Source: MGBC120314 sp051880495
GTDB lineage: Bacteria > Bacillota > Clostridia > Lachnospirales > Lachnospiraceae
Assembly: GCA_051880495.1 (NCBI GenBank)
Contig: JBJEOB010000050.1
Span: 3,048-67,047, forward strand
Direction of reading: 5' to 3'
DNA: 64,000 nucleotides
The notes under the pieces are model-generated. The model was not told the origin of the DNA. It did not search any database and saw only the letters and a list, made by a program, of their open reading frames with translations. Every line of letters starts with the position of its first letter. The stretch's first letter is position 1. Shown piece by piece: positions 7,703 to 16,973 of the stretch. Both the position numbers and the translations under genes were made by a program.

Positions 7703-9037
7703 ATGACTAAGGATATGACAAAGGGGGCTATGCTCCCATTAATAATAAGATTTACGATACCGCTTATTCTTGGTAATCTGCTTCAATTGACCTACAATGC
7801 AATTGACAGTATCATTCTCGGAAGATATGTCGGCAATGAGGCTCTGGCGGCCGTAGGAACAAGTAATCCGCTGATGACGCTTATTATTCTGTTTGTACAG
7901 GGTGTGTGTCTTGGAGCAGGTATTCTGGTTGGTACATTGTATGGTGCCAAAAAGTACGACCGGTTAAAAAAGCAGATAAGCACTTCCATGATAGCAGGTC
8001 TTTGCTTTTCAGCTGCTGTTTCTGTTATCAGTATTATAATTGCACCGCTTCTGCTTAGAATACTTCAGATTGATGAAGTAATCCTTGATGAGGCGGCACT
8101 GTACCTTAGAATTGTAAGTGCGGGACTTATTTTTAGTTTTATTTACAATTTTTTTGCAAGTACATTAAGGGCAATGGGAGACAGCAGGTCGCCTTTATTA
8201 TTCCTTGGAATCAGTGCGGTTATTAATATTTTCGGAGATCTTTTCTTCGTCATGGCACTTCATATGGATACGGTGGGCTGTGCCATCAGTACTGTATTCA
8301 GTGAGGCTGTAAGCTGCCTTTTGTGCTGGCTTTATATCAGAAAGAAAATTCCTCTTCTTGATATGGGAAGGGAGTGGTTCGTTTTTGATAAATCGCTTCT
8401 TGGTGAAACGTTCCGATATGGTTTTGTAAGTGCCATGCAGCAGTCTACGGTACAGATTGGAAAGCTTGGTATCCAGGGTATAGTAAATACAATGGGTGTA
8501 ACATCAACGGCTGCATTTGCGGCTATAAACAGGATTGACGATTATGCCTATATTCCTGAACAGAATATCGGACATGCGATGACGAGCATTATGGCACAAA
8601 ACAGAGGTGCCGGTGAAAATGGCAGAGTGAGAAGGGCATTTGGCATCGGTATGTGTATTGAGCTTGTCTATGGACTTTTGGCGGGCGGAGTGCTTCTTTT
8701 GTTTGCAAGACCGCTTATGGAGCTTTTTACATATGACGCCGGGACTATTGAAATGGGTGTAAGTTATCTGCACCTCATTGCATTTATGTATATGATTCCT
8801 GCCGTAACCAATGGTATTCAGGGTTATTTCAGGGGTATGGGAGATTTGAAAATCACATTGTGGAGCAGCATTATTAATTTTCTGGTAAGATTTTTAAGCT
8901 GTATTCCGCTTGTGTTTAAGCTTAATATGGGAATAATGGCACTGCCTTTTGCGTATCTTTGCGGATGGATTGCAATGATGGTATATGAGGTGCCGTTTCT
9001 TATTGTTCAGCTCGTTAAAAATCATAATAAGGAATAG
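7703..9037 (+). CDS. MATE family efflux transporter
   Basis: Sodium- or proton-coupled multidrug/toxin exporter of the inner membrane; substrate unknown. The 444-residue protein has the normal MATE length and about 12 hydrophobic helices in two repeats. Typical features are the N-terminal TIPLILGNLLQLTYNAIDSI and ADSxxLG-like GRYVGNEALAAVG segments, with an internal echo around residue 240. It has its own TTGACA promoter and a weak ribosome binding site (CAGGGTGA). It interrupts the spoVA cluster. Confidence 0.9.
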   Translation: MTKDMTKGAMLPLIIRFTIPLILGNLLQLTYNAIDSIILGRYVGNEALAAVGTSNPLMTLIILFVQGVCLGAGILVGTLYGAKKYDRLKKQISTSMIAGLCFSAAVSVISIIIAPLLLRILQIDEVILDEAALYLRIVSAGLIFSFIYNFFASTLRAMGDSRSPLLFLGISAVINIFGDLFFVMALHMDTVGCAISTVFSEAVSCLLCWLYIRKKIPLLDMGREWFVFDKSLLGETFRYGFVSAMQQSTVQIGKLGIQGIVNTMGVTSTAAFAAINRIDDYAYIPEQNIGHAMTSIMAQNRGAGENGRVRRAFGIGMCIELVYGLLAGGVLLLFARPLMELFTYDAGTIEMGVSYLHLIAFMYMIPAVTNGIQGYFRGMGDLKITLWSSIINFLVRFLSCIPLVFKLNMGIMALPFAYLCGWIAMMVYEVPFLIVQLVKNHNKE

Positions 9038-9088
9038 TTAACATTATCTGAAAATAAGATTACATAAGCAAATATTTTTGGTGTTCTG

Positions 9089-10249
9089 ATGGAAATATAT
9101 GTTGTAAAAGAAAATGATTCTGTTGATTTAATTGCAGCAAAATTTGGCGTTTCGACGATGAATCTTGTGCAGATTAATCAGATTCAATATCCATACGGGC
9201 TTGCCATAGGGCAGGCGTTACTTATTCCGGAAGAATATAACTTACCTGACGGATATGCTATAGTTAATGGCTTTGCATATCCGTTTATTAATCCGTGGGT
9301 ACTTGAGCAGACGTTGCCGTATCTTACATATCTGTCAGTTTTTTCTTACGGATTTACCATGCAGGGGTATATCGTTTATCCCCAGGTTTCTGATGAATGG
9401 ATGATTGAGACGGCAAAAAGGTTTGATACAGTGCCAATTCTTACGCTCACGCCGCTTGACGAATATGGCAGATTTAATAATAATCTTATCACTTCGGTTG
9501 TCAACAGTGAGGAGTACACACAAAGGCTTATTGGAGAAATTAAATATGTTCTTGATACTAAAGGATTTGGCGGTGTTGATGTTGATTTTGAATATATAAA
9601 GCAGGAGGACAGGGATGCTTTTACGGCATTTGTGGCAAGACTTCAGGAAGAACTGTCGCCTTACGGCTATATCGTAACTGTTGATCTGGCACCTAAGACT
9701 TATGCCGAACAACCGGGACTCCTCTATGCGGGAAAAGATTACAGGGCTCTTGGTGAGGTGGCGGATGCAGTCCTTCTGATGACGTATGAGTGGGGATATA
9801 AATATGGTCCTCCGCTTGCGGTAGCACCAATTAATAAGGTGCGCGAGGTTGTTGAGTATGCCGTAACTGAGATTGACCCGGCAAAGATAAGCCTTGGAAT
9901 TCCAAATTACGGATATGACTGGCCACTGCCTTTTGTAAGAGGAGAGACCGCAGCGACAACTATTGGGAATATTGAGGCTGTTCAAATCGCAATAGAGAAT
10001 AATGCAGTTATTTTGTTTGATGAGACTGCCATGTCACCTTATTTCAATTATGAGCGTGATGGTATTGAACATGTGGTATGGTTTGAAGATGTCAGAAGTA
10101 TTAAATCAAAATTTAATCTTATTAAAGAATTTGGGTTAAGAGGCGCAGGATACTGGAATATCATGTCGTGGTTCAGACCAAATTGGGAATTGCTTAAAAG
10201 TACATTTAACATAATAAAAAAGGAGCTACCACAAAGTGATAACTCCTGA
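9089..10249 (+). CDS. LysM-GH18 protein, SleL/YaaH-type spore cortex hydrolase
   Basis: Likely N-acetylglucosaminidase acting on cortex peptidoglycan during germination. The 386-residue product has one LysM domain (about residues 1-48, MEIYVVKENDSV start) and a GH18 barrel (about 55-375). The GH18 signature FGGVDVDFEYI (about 165-175) keeps the DxxDxDxE pattern with the catalytic Glu. YaaH/SleL enzymes usually have two LysM repeats, so this one is short. No signal peptide is present, as in other SleL proteins made in the mother cell. The 3' end overlaps the terminator of the convergent BI-1 gene. Confidence 0.85.
   Translation: MEIYVVKENDSVDLIAAKFGVSTMNLVQINQIQYPYGLAIGQALLIPEEYNLPDGYAIVNGFAYPFINPWVLEQTLPYLTYLSVFSYGFTMQGYIVYPQVSDEWMIETAKRFDTVPILTLTPLDEYGRFNNNLITSVVNSEEYTQRLIGEIKYVLDTKGFGGVDVDFEYIKQEDRDAFTAFVARLQEELSPYGYIVTVDLAPKTYAEQPGLLYAGKDYRALGEVADAVLLMTYEWGYKYGPPLAVAPINKVREVVEYAVTEIDPAKISLGIPNYGYDWPLPFVRGETAATTIGNIEAVQIAIENNAVILFDETAMSPYFNYERDGIEHVVWFEDVRSIKSKFNLIKEFGLRGAGYWNIMSWFRPNWELLKSTFNIIKKELPQSDNS
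10221..10247 (-). terminator. Terminator of the BI-1 gene inside the end of the GH18 gene
   Basis: AGGAG at 10221-10225 pairs with CTCCT at 10243-10247, with inner TA and CAC/GTG pairs around AAA. On the minus strand it is followed by six T. It lies inside the last codons of the convergent LysM-GH18 gene. Confidence 0.65.
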
Positions 10250-10263
10250 AACTACATTATGTT

Positions 10264-11103
10264 TTATTTTCTGCGCTTGCCCATAATTGACAATAATCTG
10301 ATAAAGATATTGATGAAATCAAGATATAATTCAATGGCACCCATCAATGCTACACATGTTACATTATCAGAATCTGTGTAGAAACTCATTGTTTTGATTT
10401 TCTGTGTATCATATGCAGTAAGACCAACAAATATTGCAACGCATATATAGTTTAATGCCATTTCCATCGCACTGCTCTTTATGAAAATGTTAACAAGGCT
10501 GGCGATGATAATTCCCCATAATGCCATTAAGAGTATGTTGCCGATTGAACTGAGGTTCCTCTTTGTTACAAGTCCGTATACAGCCATGCCGCCGAACATC
10601 GCAGCTGCAACAAAGAAAGTTGTTACAATTGATGAACTTGTGTATACGATGAAGATGATAGAAAGTGTTATACCATTTATCACTGAATAAGCAGTGAATA
10701 ATAAGGCAGATGGAATCAACATATTCTTACGCACGGTTACATTATTAATCATTACAACGATAACTTCTGCAAACAGAAGCCCGTAGAATACACCCGGATT
10801 TAAAACCAGCGAAACCAGAAGCTTAGGTGATGATGAAACATAATATGATGTAAATGCCGTAATTACAAGTGCAACCATCATAAATAAAAATGACTGCGAA
10901 AGAACATTTTCTTCAAAGTTAATCTTTGAAAGGTCAAATGCACTGTGCTGCGTCATATCTATTGTATCATATGCAGCAGATGTAAGGTCCAGATTGTCGG
11001 ATACAGGCTCATCGTTGAAACCATCATTCCAAACTCTGCCGTTCCATTCGTTATCTGATGGTGAATTATCCGTTGGATTAAAGTTATAATTATCGTAACT
11101 CAT
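10264..11103 (-). CDS. Bax inhibitor-1/YccA family membrane protein
   Basis: Seven-helix integral membrane protein of the BI-1/LFG family; bacterial members are pH-sensitive calcium leak channels (YetJ of B. subtilis). The 279-residue product has an 80-residue Asn/Asp-rich soluble N-terminal tail before the first helix, then seven helices and the family segment FVGLTAYDTQKIK (about 230-242), which carries the conserved Asp. The C-terminus is basic (MGKRRK). The start follows AGGGGAGG. It is divergent from ilvE. Confidence 0.9.
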   Translation of the reverse strand: MSYDNYNFNPTDNSPSDNEWNGRVWNDGFNDEPVSDNLDLTSAAYDTIDMTQHSAFDLSKINFEENVLSQSFLFMMVALVITAFTSYYVSSSPKLLVSLVLNPGVFYGLLFAEVIVVMINNVTVRKNMLIPSALLFTAYSVINGITLSIIFIVYTSSSIVTTFFVAAAMFGGMAVYGLVTKRNLSSIGNILLMALWGIIIASLVNIFIKSSAMEMALNYICVAIFVGLTAYDTQKIKTMSFYTDSDNVTCVALMGAIELYLDFINIFIRLLSIMGKRRK

Positions 11104-11135
11104 ATATACCTCCCCTAAAAAGTTTCTACCTTAAT

Positions 11136-11164
11136 AATGTATCATATTACTTAGAAATAATCAA
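11136..11164 (-). promoter_or_regulatory. Promoter of the BI-1 gene
   Basis: Minus-strand TTGATT (11159-11164), 17 bases, TACATT (11136-11141). Its -35 lies only 9 bases from the -35 of the divergent ilvE promoter, so the two could share regulators. Confidence 0.65.
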
Positions 11165-11173
11165 GTTGAACTC

Positions 11174-11202
11174 TTGACGATAAAGATACTTAGAGTTATG
11201 AT
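11174..11202 (+). promoter_or_regulatory. Promoter of ilvE
   Basis: TTGACG (11174-11179), 17 bases, TATGAT (11197-11202). The leader of about 45 bases contains a small hairpin (GGCGGTC with GACCACC, around 11212-11229) but no leader peptide or T-box was seen. Confidence 0.75.
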
Positions 11203-11255
11203 ATTTTCAATAGGCGGTCAGCAGACCACCGAACGAAGCGAAAGGAAATAATACC

Positions 11256-12281
11256 ATGGAAAAGAAGAATATTGATTGGTCTAATCTCGGCTTTGGTTAC
11301 GTTGAGACAGACAAGAGATTTGTAGCAAATTATAAGAATGGAGCATGGGATGAAGGCGCTCTTGTAAGTGATGCCAATGTTGTTATCAGCGAGTGTGCCG
11401 GTGTTCTTCAGTATGCACAGACCTGTTTTGAGGGAATGAAGGCATATACAACAGAAGACGGACATATAGTTATCTTCAGACCTGACCTCAATGCACAGCG
11501 TATGGAGGATTCATGCAAGAGACTTGAAATGCCTGTATTCCCACAGGATAAGTTTGTAGATGCCGTTGTAGAGACAGTAAGGGCAAATGCAGCTTATGTA
11601 CCACCTTTTGGAACAGGCGCAACACTTTATATTCGTCCGTTTATGTTCGGAAGCAGTGCAGTTATCGGTGTTAAACCGGCACAGGAATATCAGTTCAGAG
11701 TATTTACTACACCTGTAGGACCATACTTCAAGGGTGGCGTTAAGCCGTTAACAATTCGTGTCTGCGATTTTGACCGTGCAGCTCCTCATGGAACAGGCCA
11801 CATTAAAGCAGGACTTAACTATGCCATGAGCCTCTATGCTATTGTTGATGCCCATAATCAGGGATATGATGAGAATATGTATCTTGATGCAGCAACAAGA
11901 ACATATGTTGAAGAGACAGGCGGAGCAAACTTCTTATTTGTTACAAAAGACGGTAAGGTAGTTACTCCTAAGTCTGATACAATTCTTCCATCAATTACAA
12001 GACGTTCTTTAGTTACAGTTGCAAGAGATTATCTTGGACTTGAAGTTGAGGAAAGAAAGGTTCACAAGGATGAATTAAAGGATATGGCAGAATGTGGACT
12101 TTGCGGTACTGCAGCTGTTATTTCACCTGTTGGCAAGATTGTTGACCATGGTACGGAAATCTGTCTTCCAAGCGGTATGACACAGATGGGACCTGTTACA
12201 CAGAAGTTATATGATACTTTAACAGGAATCCAGATGGGACGTATCGAAGCTCCTAAGGGCTGGATTAAGGTAGTTGAATAA
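11256..12281 (+). CDS. ilvE: Branched-chain amino acid aminotransferase
   Basis: PLP-dependent transaminase for valine, leucine and isoleucine. The 341-residue length and motifs fit the longer, eukaryote-like BCAT group (type II): FEGMKAY, a Lys in GTGHIKAGLNYA (about residues 180-191; the PLP lysine), YLDAATRTYVEETGGANF and the PLP-phosphate segment SITRRSL. The start follows GAAAGGAAATAATACC. It is monocistronic, with its own promoter and terminator. leuCD lie 26 kb away on the same strand. Confidence 0.95.
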   Translation: MEKKNIDWSNLGFGYVETDKRFVANYKNGAWDEGALVSDANVVISECAGVLQYAQTCFEGMKAYTTEDGHIVIFRPDLNAQRMEDSCKRLEMPVFPQDKFVDAVVETVRANAAYVPPFGTGATLYIRPFMFGSSAVIGVKPAQEYQFRVFTTPVGPYFKGGVKPLTIRVCDFDRAAPHGTGHIKAGLNYAMSLYAIVDAHNQGYDENMYLDAATRTYVEETGGANFLFVTKDGKVVTPKSDTILPSITRRSLVTVARDYLGLEVEERKVHKDELKDMAECGLCGTAAVISPVGKIVDHGTEICLPSGMTQMGPVTQKLYDTLTGIQMGRIEAPKGWIKVVE

Positions 12282-12308
12282 TTTAGTATAAGACATACAG
12301 ACTTACAT

Positions 12309-12346
12309 ACCGCTGTTTCATCATATCGATGGGGCAGCGGTTTTTT
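12309..12346 (+). terminator. ilvE terminator
   Basis: ACCGCTG (12309-12315) pairs with CAGCGGT (12335-12341), followed by TTTTTA, 28 bases after the stop codon. Confidence 0.85.
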
Positions 12347-12386
12347 AATTACCAAAAATTACATACAAAAAATCCAACAAATTTAC

Positions 12387-12616
12387 AATACTATAATTAG
12401 AAAAGTATTTTTTGGAGTTTGCGAAACTACTCATTGTATTTATATATTAATAAGTTTGCGGACACAAATTATGTGGTAATTGTGAGCCGCCGGTACTTAG
12501 GTACCGTATTGTGGTACCTTATGTACCGCTGCGAGCGAGCATTAGTGCAAACGTGCCACGTAATTGTGTCCGCAAACATTTATTAATACTGTAATTAGAA
12601 TCGTTTCGCAAACACC
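12387..12616. repeat. Foldback palindrome (about 200 bp) upstream of spoVAD
   Basis: Arms of about 62 bases at 12414-12476 and 12556-12616 are inverted copies, beginning and ending with GTTTGCGAAAC and containing a perfect TTTGCGGACACAA core. Between them a nested inverted repeat (CGGTAC..GGTACC) spans about 12490-12527, so almost the whole element can fold into one long hairpin. A 16-base direct repeat, AATACT(A/G)TAATTAGAA, occurs at 12387-12402 outside the left arm and at 12585-12600 within the right arm. The element carries no ORF and fills most of the 369-base gap between ilvE and spoVAD. Apart from the ilvE terminator nothing else was seen in the gap. Confidence 0.75.
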
Positions 12617-12650
12617 TGATATATTATTTTTTGTAGATTGGAGATTTTGT

Positions 12651-13670
12651 ATGGAAAATGTTAAGCAGACAGTTGGCAGACAAAGTCTGCATTTTTGCCA
12701 GCCGGTTTATGTGCAGGCTGCTGCATGCATTGCCGGGGAAAAGGAAGGCATGGGTCCGTTGGGGCATCTTATTGAAGAGATAAATGATGATCCGATGTTT
12801 GGAATGAATACATGGGAGGAGGCGGAAAGCCGCCTACAGACACTGACAATCAATAAGCTGCTTAAAAAAACTAATATGACATCAGAGCAGATAAGATATA
12901 TATTTGCGGGTGACCTGTTAGGACAGCTTATTGGAACGACATTTGGAATAAAGGAGTTTGAGATACCTCTGTTTGGATTGTACGGTGCGTGCTCTACGAT
13001 GGGTGAGTCAATGGCTCTTGGTGCGATGAGTGTGTCGGCAGGCTTTGCTGACAGGGTTATTGCAATGGCGTCAAGCCACTATGCGGGGGCAGAAAAACAA
13101 TTCAGATATCCGCTTGAGTATGGTAATCAGAGGCCGCTCAGTGCAACATGGACGGTCACGGGCTGCGGTGCACTGCTTCTTGGAAGTGATAAATCAGATA
13201 TAAAAATTTCGGGAATTACAACAGGAAAGGTAGTTGATTATGGTGTCAAGGACAGTATGAATATGGGCGCGTGTATGGCACCTGCCGCGGCTGACCTCAT
13301 TTATGCCAATTTCATGGATCTTAATTATAGTGCGGATGATTATGACATGATAATAACCGGTGACCTGGGGCTGGTTGGACAAAAGATTCTTATTGAACTT
13401 ATGAGGGATAAAGGATTTGATATAAGTAAAAAGCATATGGACTGTGGAATTGAAATATTTGATGATGAGAAACAGGATACACATGCAGGCGGAAGCGGCT
13501 GCGGCTGCTCGGCAGTGGTGCTGTGCAGTTATATTTTAAAGCAGATAGAAAAGAAAAAATGGAATCGGGTATTGTTTGTTCCGACAGGGGCACTGCTTTC
13601 GACAGTGAGCTTTAATGAAGGTAAATCGGTACCGGGTATTGCCCACGGTGTTATTCTTGAGAGTGTGTAG
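12651..13670 (+). CDS. spoVAD: Stage V sporulation protein AD
   Basis: Thiolase-fold protein that binds dipicolinic acid for loading into the forespore. The 339-residue length matches SpoVAD. Recognisable are RQSLHFCQPVYVQAAACIAG at the N-terminus, IFAGDLLGQL, the pseudo-active-site region LYGACSTMGESMALG (about 108-122), and the glycine-rich HAGGSGCGCSAVV (about 280-292). ATG 12651 has GGAG 9 bases upstream; an in-frame start at 12564 would lie inside the foldback element. spoVAE follows after 9 bases. It is separated from spoVAC by four unrelated genes. Confidence 0.95.
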   Translation: MENVKQTVGRQSLHFCQPVYVQAAACIAGEKEGMGPLGHLIEEINDDPMFGMNTWEEAESRLQTLTINKLLKKTNMTSEQIRYIFAGDLLGQLIGTTFGIKEFEIPLFGLYGACSTMGESMALGAMSVSAGFADRVIAMASSHYAGAEKQFRYPLEYGNQRPLSATWTVTGCGALLLGSDKSDIKISGITTGKVVDYGVKDSMNMGACMAPAAADLIYANFMDLNYSADDYDMIITGDLGLVGQKILIELMRDKGFDISKKHMDCGIEIFDDEKQDTHAGGSGCGCSAVVLCSYILKQIEKKKWNRVLFVPTGALLSTVSFNEGKSVPGIAHGVILESV

Positions 13671-13679
13671 GAGGGGAAA

Positions 13680-14036
13680 ATGGATTATATAAATGCATTT
13701 GTTGTTGGCGGACTTATCTGCGTAGCCGTGCAGATATTAATGGAAAAGACGAAATTAATGCCTGCAAGAATTATGGTTATGCTTGTGTGCCTTGGCTCCC
13801 TGCTGGGTGCGTTAGGGGTTTATGAACCATTTCTTGAATTTGCAGGTGCAGGTGCTTCTGTTCCTCTGCTAGGCTTTGGAAATGTTTTGTGGAAGGGTGT
13901 TAAGGAAGCGATTGATGAGAACGGCGCAATCGGCTTATTCATGGGCGGATTTAAGGCAAGTGCGGTTGGAATTTCAACAGCACTGATATTCGGATATATA
14001 GCATCACTTTTGTGTGATTCCAAAATGAAGAAATAA
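13680..14036 (+). CDS. spoVAE: Stage V sporulation protein AE (AEb type)
   Basis: Small SpoVA membrane subunit of 118 residues with about four helices. It carries the family core FAGAGASVPLLGFGN (about residues 58-72), related to the matching segment of SpoVAC. It starts 9 bases after spoVAD with RBS AGGAGG and ends at a terminator shared with the convergent PBP gene. No spoVAEa, spoVAF or lipoprotein gene follows. Confidence 0.93.
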   Translation: MDYINAFVVGGLICVAVQILMEKTKLMPARIMVMLVCLGSLLGALGVYEPFLEFAGAGASVPLLGFGNVLWKGVKEAIDENGAIGLFMGGFKASAVGISTALIFGYIASLLCDSKMKK

Positions 14037-14040
14037 GAAA

Positions 14041-14064
14041 ACGGGCTGATTGATATCAGCCCGT
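14041..14064. terminator. Bidirectional terminator between spoVAE and the PBP gene
   Basis: A perfect 10-bp stem, ACGGGCTGAT (14041-14050) with ATCAGCCCGT (14055-14064), loop TGAT. T-rich sequence follows on the minus strand (TTTTCTTATT) and, more weakly, on the plus strand. Confidence 0.8.
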
Positions 14065-14069
14065 AACTT

Positions 14070-16742
14070 TTATCGTGATAATGAAGCTTTGTATGATTTT
14101 AACCTTGTAGCAATTGCCTCAAGCGGTTCATCGTCACTCGGGTAATCAGGTGTAACAGGGTCGTCAGGATCAAAAGGATTTTCAAAATACCATGAACCAT
14201 GAACCGGACATACTGCAGCCTCCATTTCGTAAGGTACTGTATAAGCTGCATCGGCAACTGTGTATTCAGTCTCTTCGGCATCCTCCGGAACAATCGTGTT
14301 GTTAGGAGGGCGTCTTACCATTAATCTAGGTATTGCCGGACATGTTCCAACTGAAAGCTTGCCGGTCTCTACACAGATGTTATAGTAACCGTGTGCGGTA
14401 CAGGTTTCGGTAGGCTCTGTACCGACTGCAAAGTATTCTGTTATAATCTGGCTTCCTCTTTCATCATTTTCACACATTCCTTCAGCAGGAAGCATTCCTG
14501 ACTGTGAACATACCTCTACCTCGACTATTGTGTCAGGCATCGGCGCAAATGAACCGGTAGGAAGGTCCTTGTGTATTGCAGTCATAATCTTTGACCACAT
14601 TGTTTTGTGGTCTACGGTTACTTCGTAGTCACAGTCATCAAAACCGGTCCAGATAGCTGCCGTGTAGTAAGGCGTGTATCCGACGAACCAGAGGTCTCCG
14701 ACTGAGTTACTTGTACCGGTCTTACCGGCTACAGGCTGGTTAGGAATACGACACTTGGCACCTGTACCGCCTGCATCGTTGACAACAGACTGAAGTGCAC
14801 TTGTCATAAGCCATGCTGTGGTATCCTTTACAACCCTGTGTGTCTCAGGTTCACTGTTATCCAGAAGCAGATTGCCGTTATGGTCATAAACCTTGGTGTA
14901 GTAGATAGGCTTGGTGTAAACGCCGCCGTTTGCATATGTTGCGTATGCTGCACACATATCGATATTGTATGCACCGAGTGTCATGCCACCGAGTGCAAGT
15001 GATTCGATGACGTCGTGCTGACCGTTTATGGCGTTCTCAGGACTTACAAGTGTGCTTAGACCAAAACTCTGTAAATATGAGAAACCAAGCTGTGGAGTTA
15101 TCTCATCTAAACATTTAACGGCAGGAACATTTTCGGAACGTGTTAATGCAGCACGCATATTCATAAGTCCGAGGTATTTCTTGGTAACGTTGGTAACAAG
15201 CTTTCCGCCGTTTTTATAATAATAAGGACAATCGTCAAATACAGTTGCAAGAGTCATACCACCACTGTCTAAGGCAGGACCGTATACTGCAAGCGGTTTC
15301 ATTGTGGAACCCGGTGAACGATAAGCACTGGTTGCACGGTTTAATGAACGGCTGGTCTGTTTGTCGCCGCGTCCTCCCACGATTACCTTAACCTCGCCCG
15401 TGTACTGGTCCATCAACGTGAATGAAATTTGTGGCTGTATTGTAAAGTAGAGGGATTCGGCTGTTATTTCGTATCCCTGTGACTCAAGATATGCCTTGTA
15501 TTCGTCAACATACTTTGTTGCTGTTTCTTCGTCGTTAAATGTAATCTGGAAAGCAGGGCTTTCTTCCTGGAAATGCTTTAACAAATGCTGGTGGGAAAAA
15601 TGTTTTACTTTGCCGTCAGGACCAACTGTTGAAAGCGCAAGTGAAATTGAAACATAAGTCTTTGCCGGATAGTTATCAGGATCATTTAAAATGTCCTCTG
15701 CAATCTTCTGCATTTCCATATCCTGTGTTGTATAAATTGAAAGACCGCCGCTGTAAAGCAGGTTAGTTGCCTGATTTTCGGTATAACCAAGCTGTTCGCA
15801 TAAGTCATCAATCAATACTTCAATCAATGCGTCGGTAAAATATGAATAAGCTGAGCTTGTATTTGTTTCAACATGAATGTCCTGAATTCTGTCATAGACA
15901 TTGTCGTTGACAGCTTCTTCGTACTCCGCAGGTGTTATATATCCCTGTTCCTTCATATGCTTAAGTACTTCAAGCTGTCGTTCCCTGTTCTTTTCAGGAT
16001 GATTGATAGGGTTGTACCCGACCGGATTTTTGGTTATTCCGGCAATAACGGCACATTCTGAAAGTGTGAGTTCAGATACGTCTTTGTTAAAATAGTTGTT
16101 GGCTGCAGCCTGTACGCCTAAGTTACCGTTTCCAAGATTGATAATATTGAGATAGTTCTCAAGAATTGCATCCTTGCCCATTTCGGCGTCAAGCTTGATC
16201 GCCAGATACTGTTCCTGAAGCTTACGCTCGATTTTCTCGAGAGTGCTTTCGTTGTACGCGTTAAACACTGTGTTCTTAATAAGCTGCTGCGTTATCGTAC
16301 TGGCACCTTCTGAGAGACCAAAGTTCTTGATTGCCATGTATGCGGCACGTCCGATACCCTTTAAGTCGATACCGTTGTGAGAGTAGAAACGCTCATCCTC
16401 GACAGCGATAAATGCATGCTGTAACATCAAAGGAATGTTTTCAAGGTCTACATATACACGGTTAGAACCTGCTGAAATCAAGGTTTCAACCTCGCGACCC
16501 TGGTTATCGTATATTTTGGTTGCAAATTTGGTAGGAGCGACATTTATTGTATCAATGGAAGGCGTATTTGCAAGGATTCCCGATGCCATACCGAAAACCA
16601 TTGAACATCCAACGACTCCTATAAATATGACAGCACACACTGCCAGTTTAATTGCCAAAGACTTAAGTGTTGAACTAAACCTTGCAGAGAGGGAATTAAG
16701 TTCCTTCTTACGCTTGTTTATGTGATCTTTGGAAAAGTTCAT
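14070..16742 (-). CDS. Class A penicillin-binding protein (bifunctional transglycosylase/transpeptidase)
   Basis: Polymerises lipid II glycan strands and cross-links the peptides outside the membrane. The 890-residue protein has a basic cytoplasmic start, one membrane helix (about residues 31-55), a GT51 domain with EDERFYSHNGID (catalytic Glu, about 114-125) and GASTITQQLIKN, and a transpeptidase domain with SxxK as STMK, SxN as SEN and KTG in AGKTGTS. A C-terminal tail of about 180 residues contains several Cys and ends in acidic Pro-rich sequence. The start follows AGGAGG. It is monocistronic. Confidence 0.95.
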   Translation of the reverse strand: MNFSKDHINKRKKELNSLSARFSSTLKSLAIKLAVCAVIFIGVVGCSMVFGMASGILANTPSIDTINVAPTKFATKIYDNQGREVETLISAGSNRVYVDLENIPLMLQHAFIAVEDERFYSHNGIDLKGIGRAAYMAIKNFGLSEGASTITQQLIKNTVFNAYNESTLEKIERKLQEQYLAIKLDAEMGKDAILENYLNIINLGNGNLGVQAAANNYFNKDVSELTLSECAVIAGITKNPVGYNPINHPEKNRERQLEVLKHMKEQGYITPAEYEEAVNDNVYDRIQDIHVETNTSSAYSYFTDALIEVLIDDLCEQLGYTENQATNLLYSGGLSIYTTQDMEMQKIAEDILNDPDNYPAKTYVSISLALSTVGPDGKVKHFSHQHLLKHFQEESPAFQITFNDEETATKYVDEYKAYLESQGYEITAESLYFTIQPQISFTLMDQYTGEVKVIVGGRGDKQTSRSLNRATSAYRSPGSTMKPLAVYGPALDSGGMTLATVFDDCPYYYKNGGKLVTNVTKKYLGLMNMRAALTRSENVPAVKCLDEITPQLGFSYLQSFGLSTLVSPENAINGQHDVIESLALGGMTLGAYNIDMCAAYATYANGGVYTKPIYYTKVYDHNGNLLLDNSEPETHRVVKDTTAWLMTSALQSVVNDAGGTGAKCRIPNQPVAGKTGTSNSVGDLWFVGYTPYYTAAIWTGFDDCDYEVTVDHKTMWSKIMTAIHKDLPTGSFAPMPDTIVEVEVCSQSGMLPAEGMCENDERGSQIITEYFAVGTEPTETCTAHGYYNICVETGKLSVGTCPAIPRLMVRRPPNNTIVPEDAEETEYTVADAAYTVPYEMEAAVCPVHGSWYFENPFDPDDPVTPDYPSDDEPLEAIATRLKSYKASLSR

Positions 16743-16802
16743 TTAAATTACCTCCTGATCTATAATTAAGTAAAAGAACATAATTTCATTTGATTAAAAG
16801 AT

Positions 16803-16831
16803 AGTATATCAGATATTTTTTCATTAATCAA
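16803..16831 (-). promoter_or_regulatory. Promoter of the class A PBP gene
   Basis: Minus-strand TTGATT (16826-16831), 17 bases, TATACT (16803-16808), 60 bases before the start codon. Confidence 0.7.
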
Positions 16832-16879
16832 AGAAATAATAAATTCTTAAAACTTATGTAACAATTTGTATACTGATTA

Positions 16880-16908
16880 TTGACGGCATTGTAATTTCTA
16901 TACATAAT
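16880..16908 (+). promoter_or_regulatory. Promoter of the YigZ-family gene
   Basis: TTGACG (16880-16885), 17 bases, CATAAT (16903-16908). Confidence 0.65.
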
Positions 16909-16973
16909 ATTAGTAAGGTTTGGCTTTTGACACCCTAACCTTAGTAATATATATTGATACAGGACGGTGTGAT

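Noticed and set aside
9335..9985. A 216-codon minus-strand frame inside the GH18 gene
   Set aside because: Antisense shadow of a catalytic domain with its motifs on the plus strand.
12564..12650. In-frame upstream extension of spoVAD
   Set aside because: It begins inside the foldback element, has no ribosome binding site, and adds residues absent from SpoVAD proteins.
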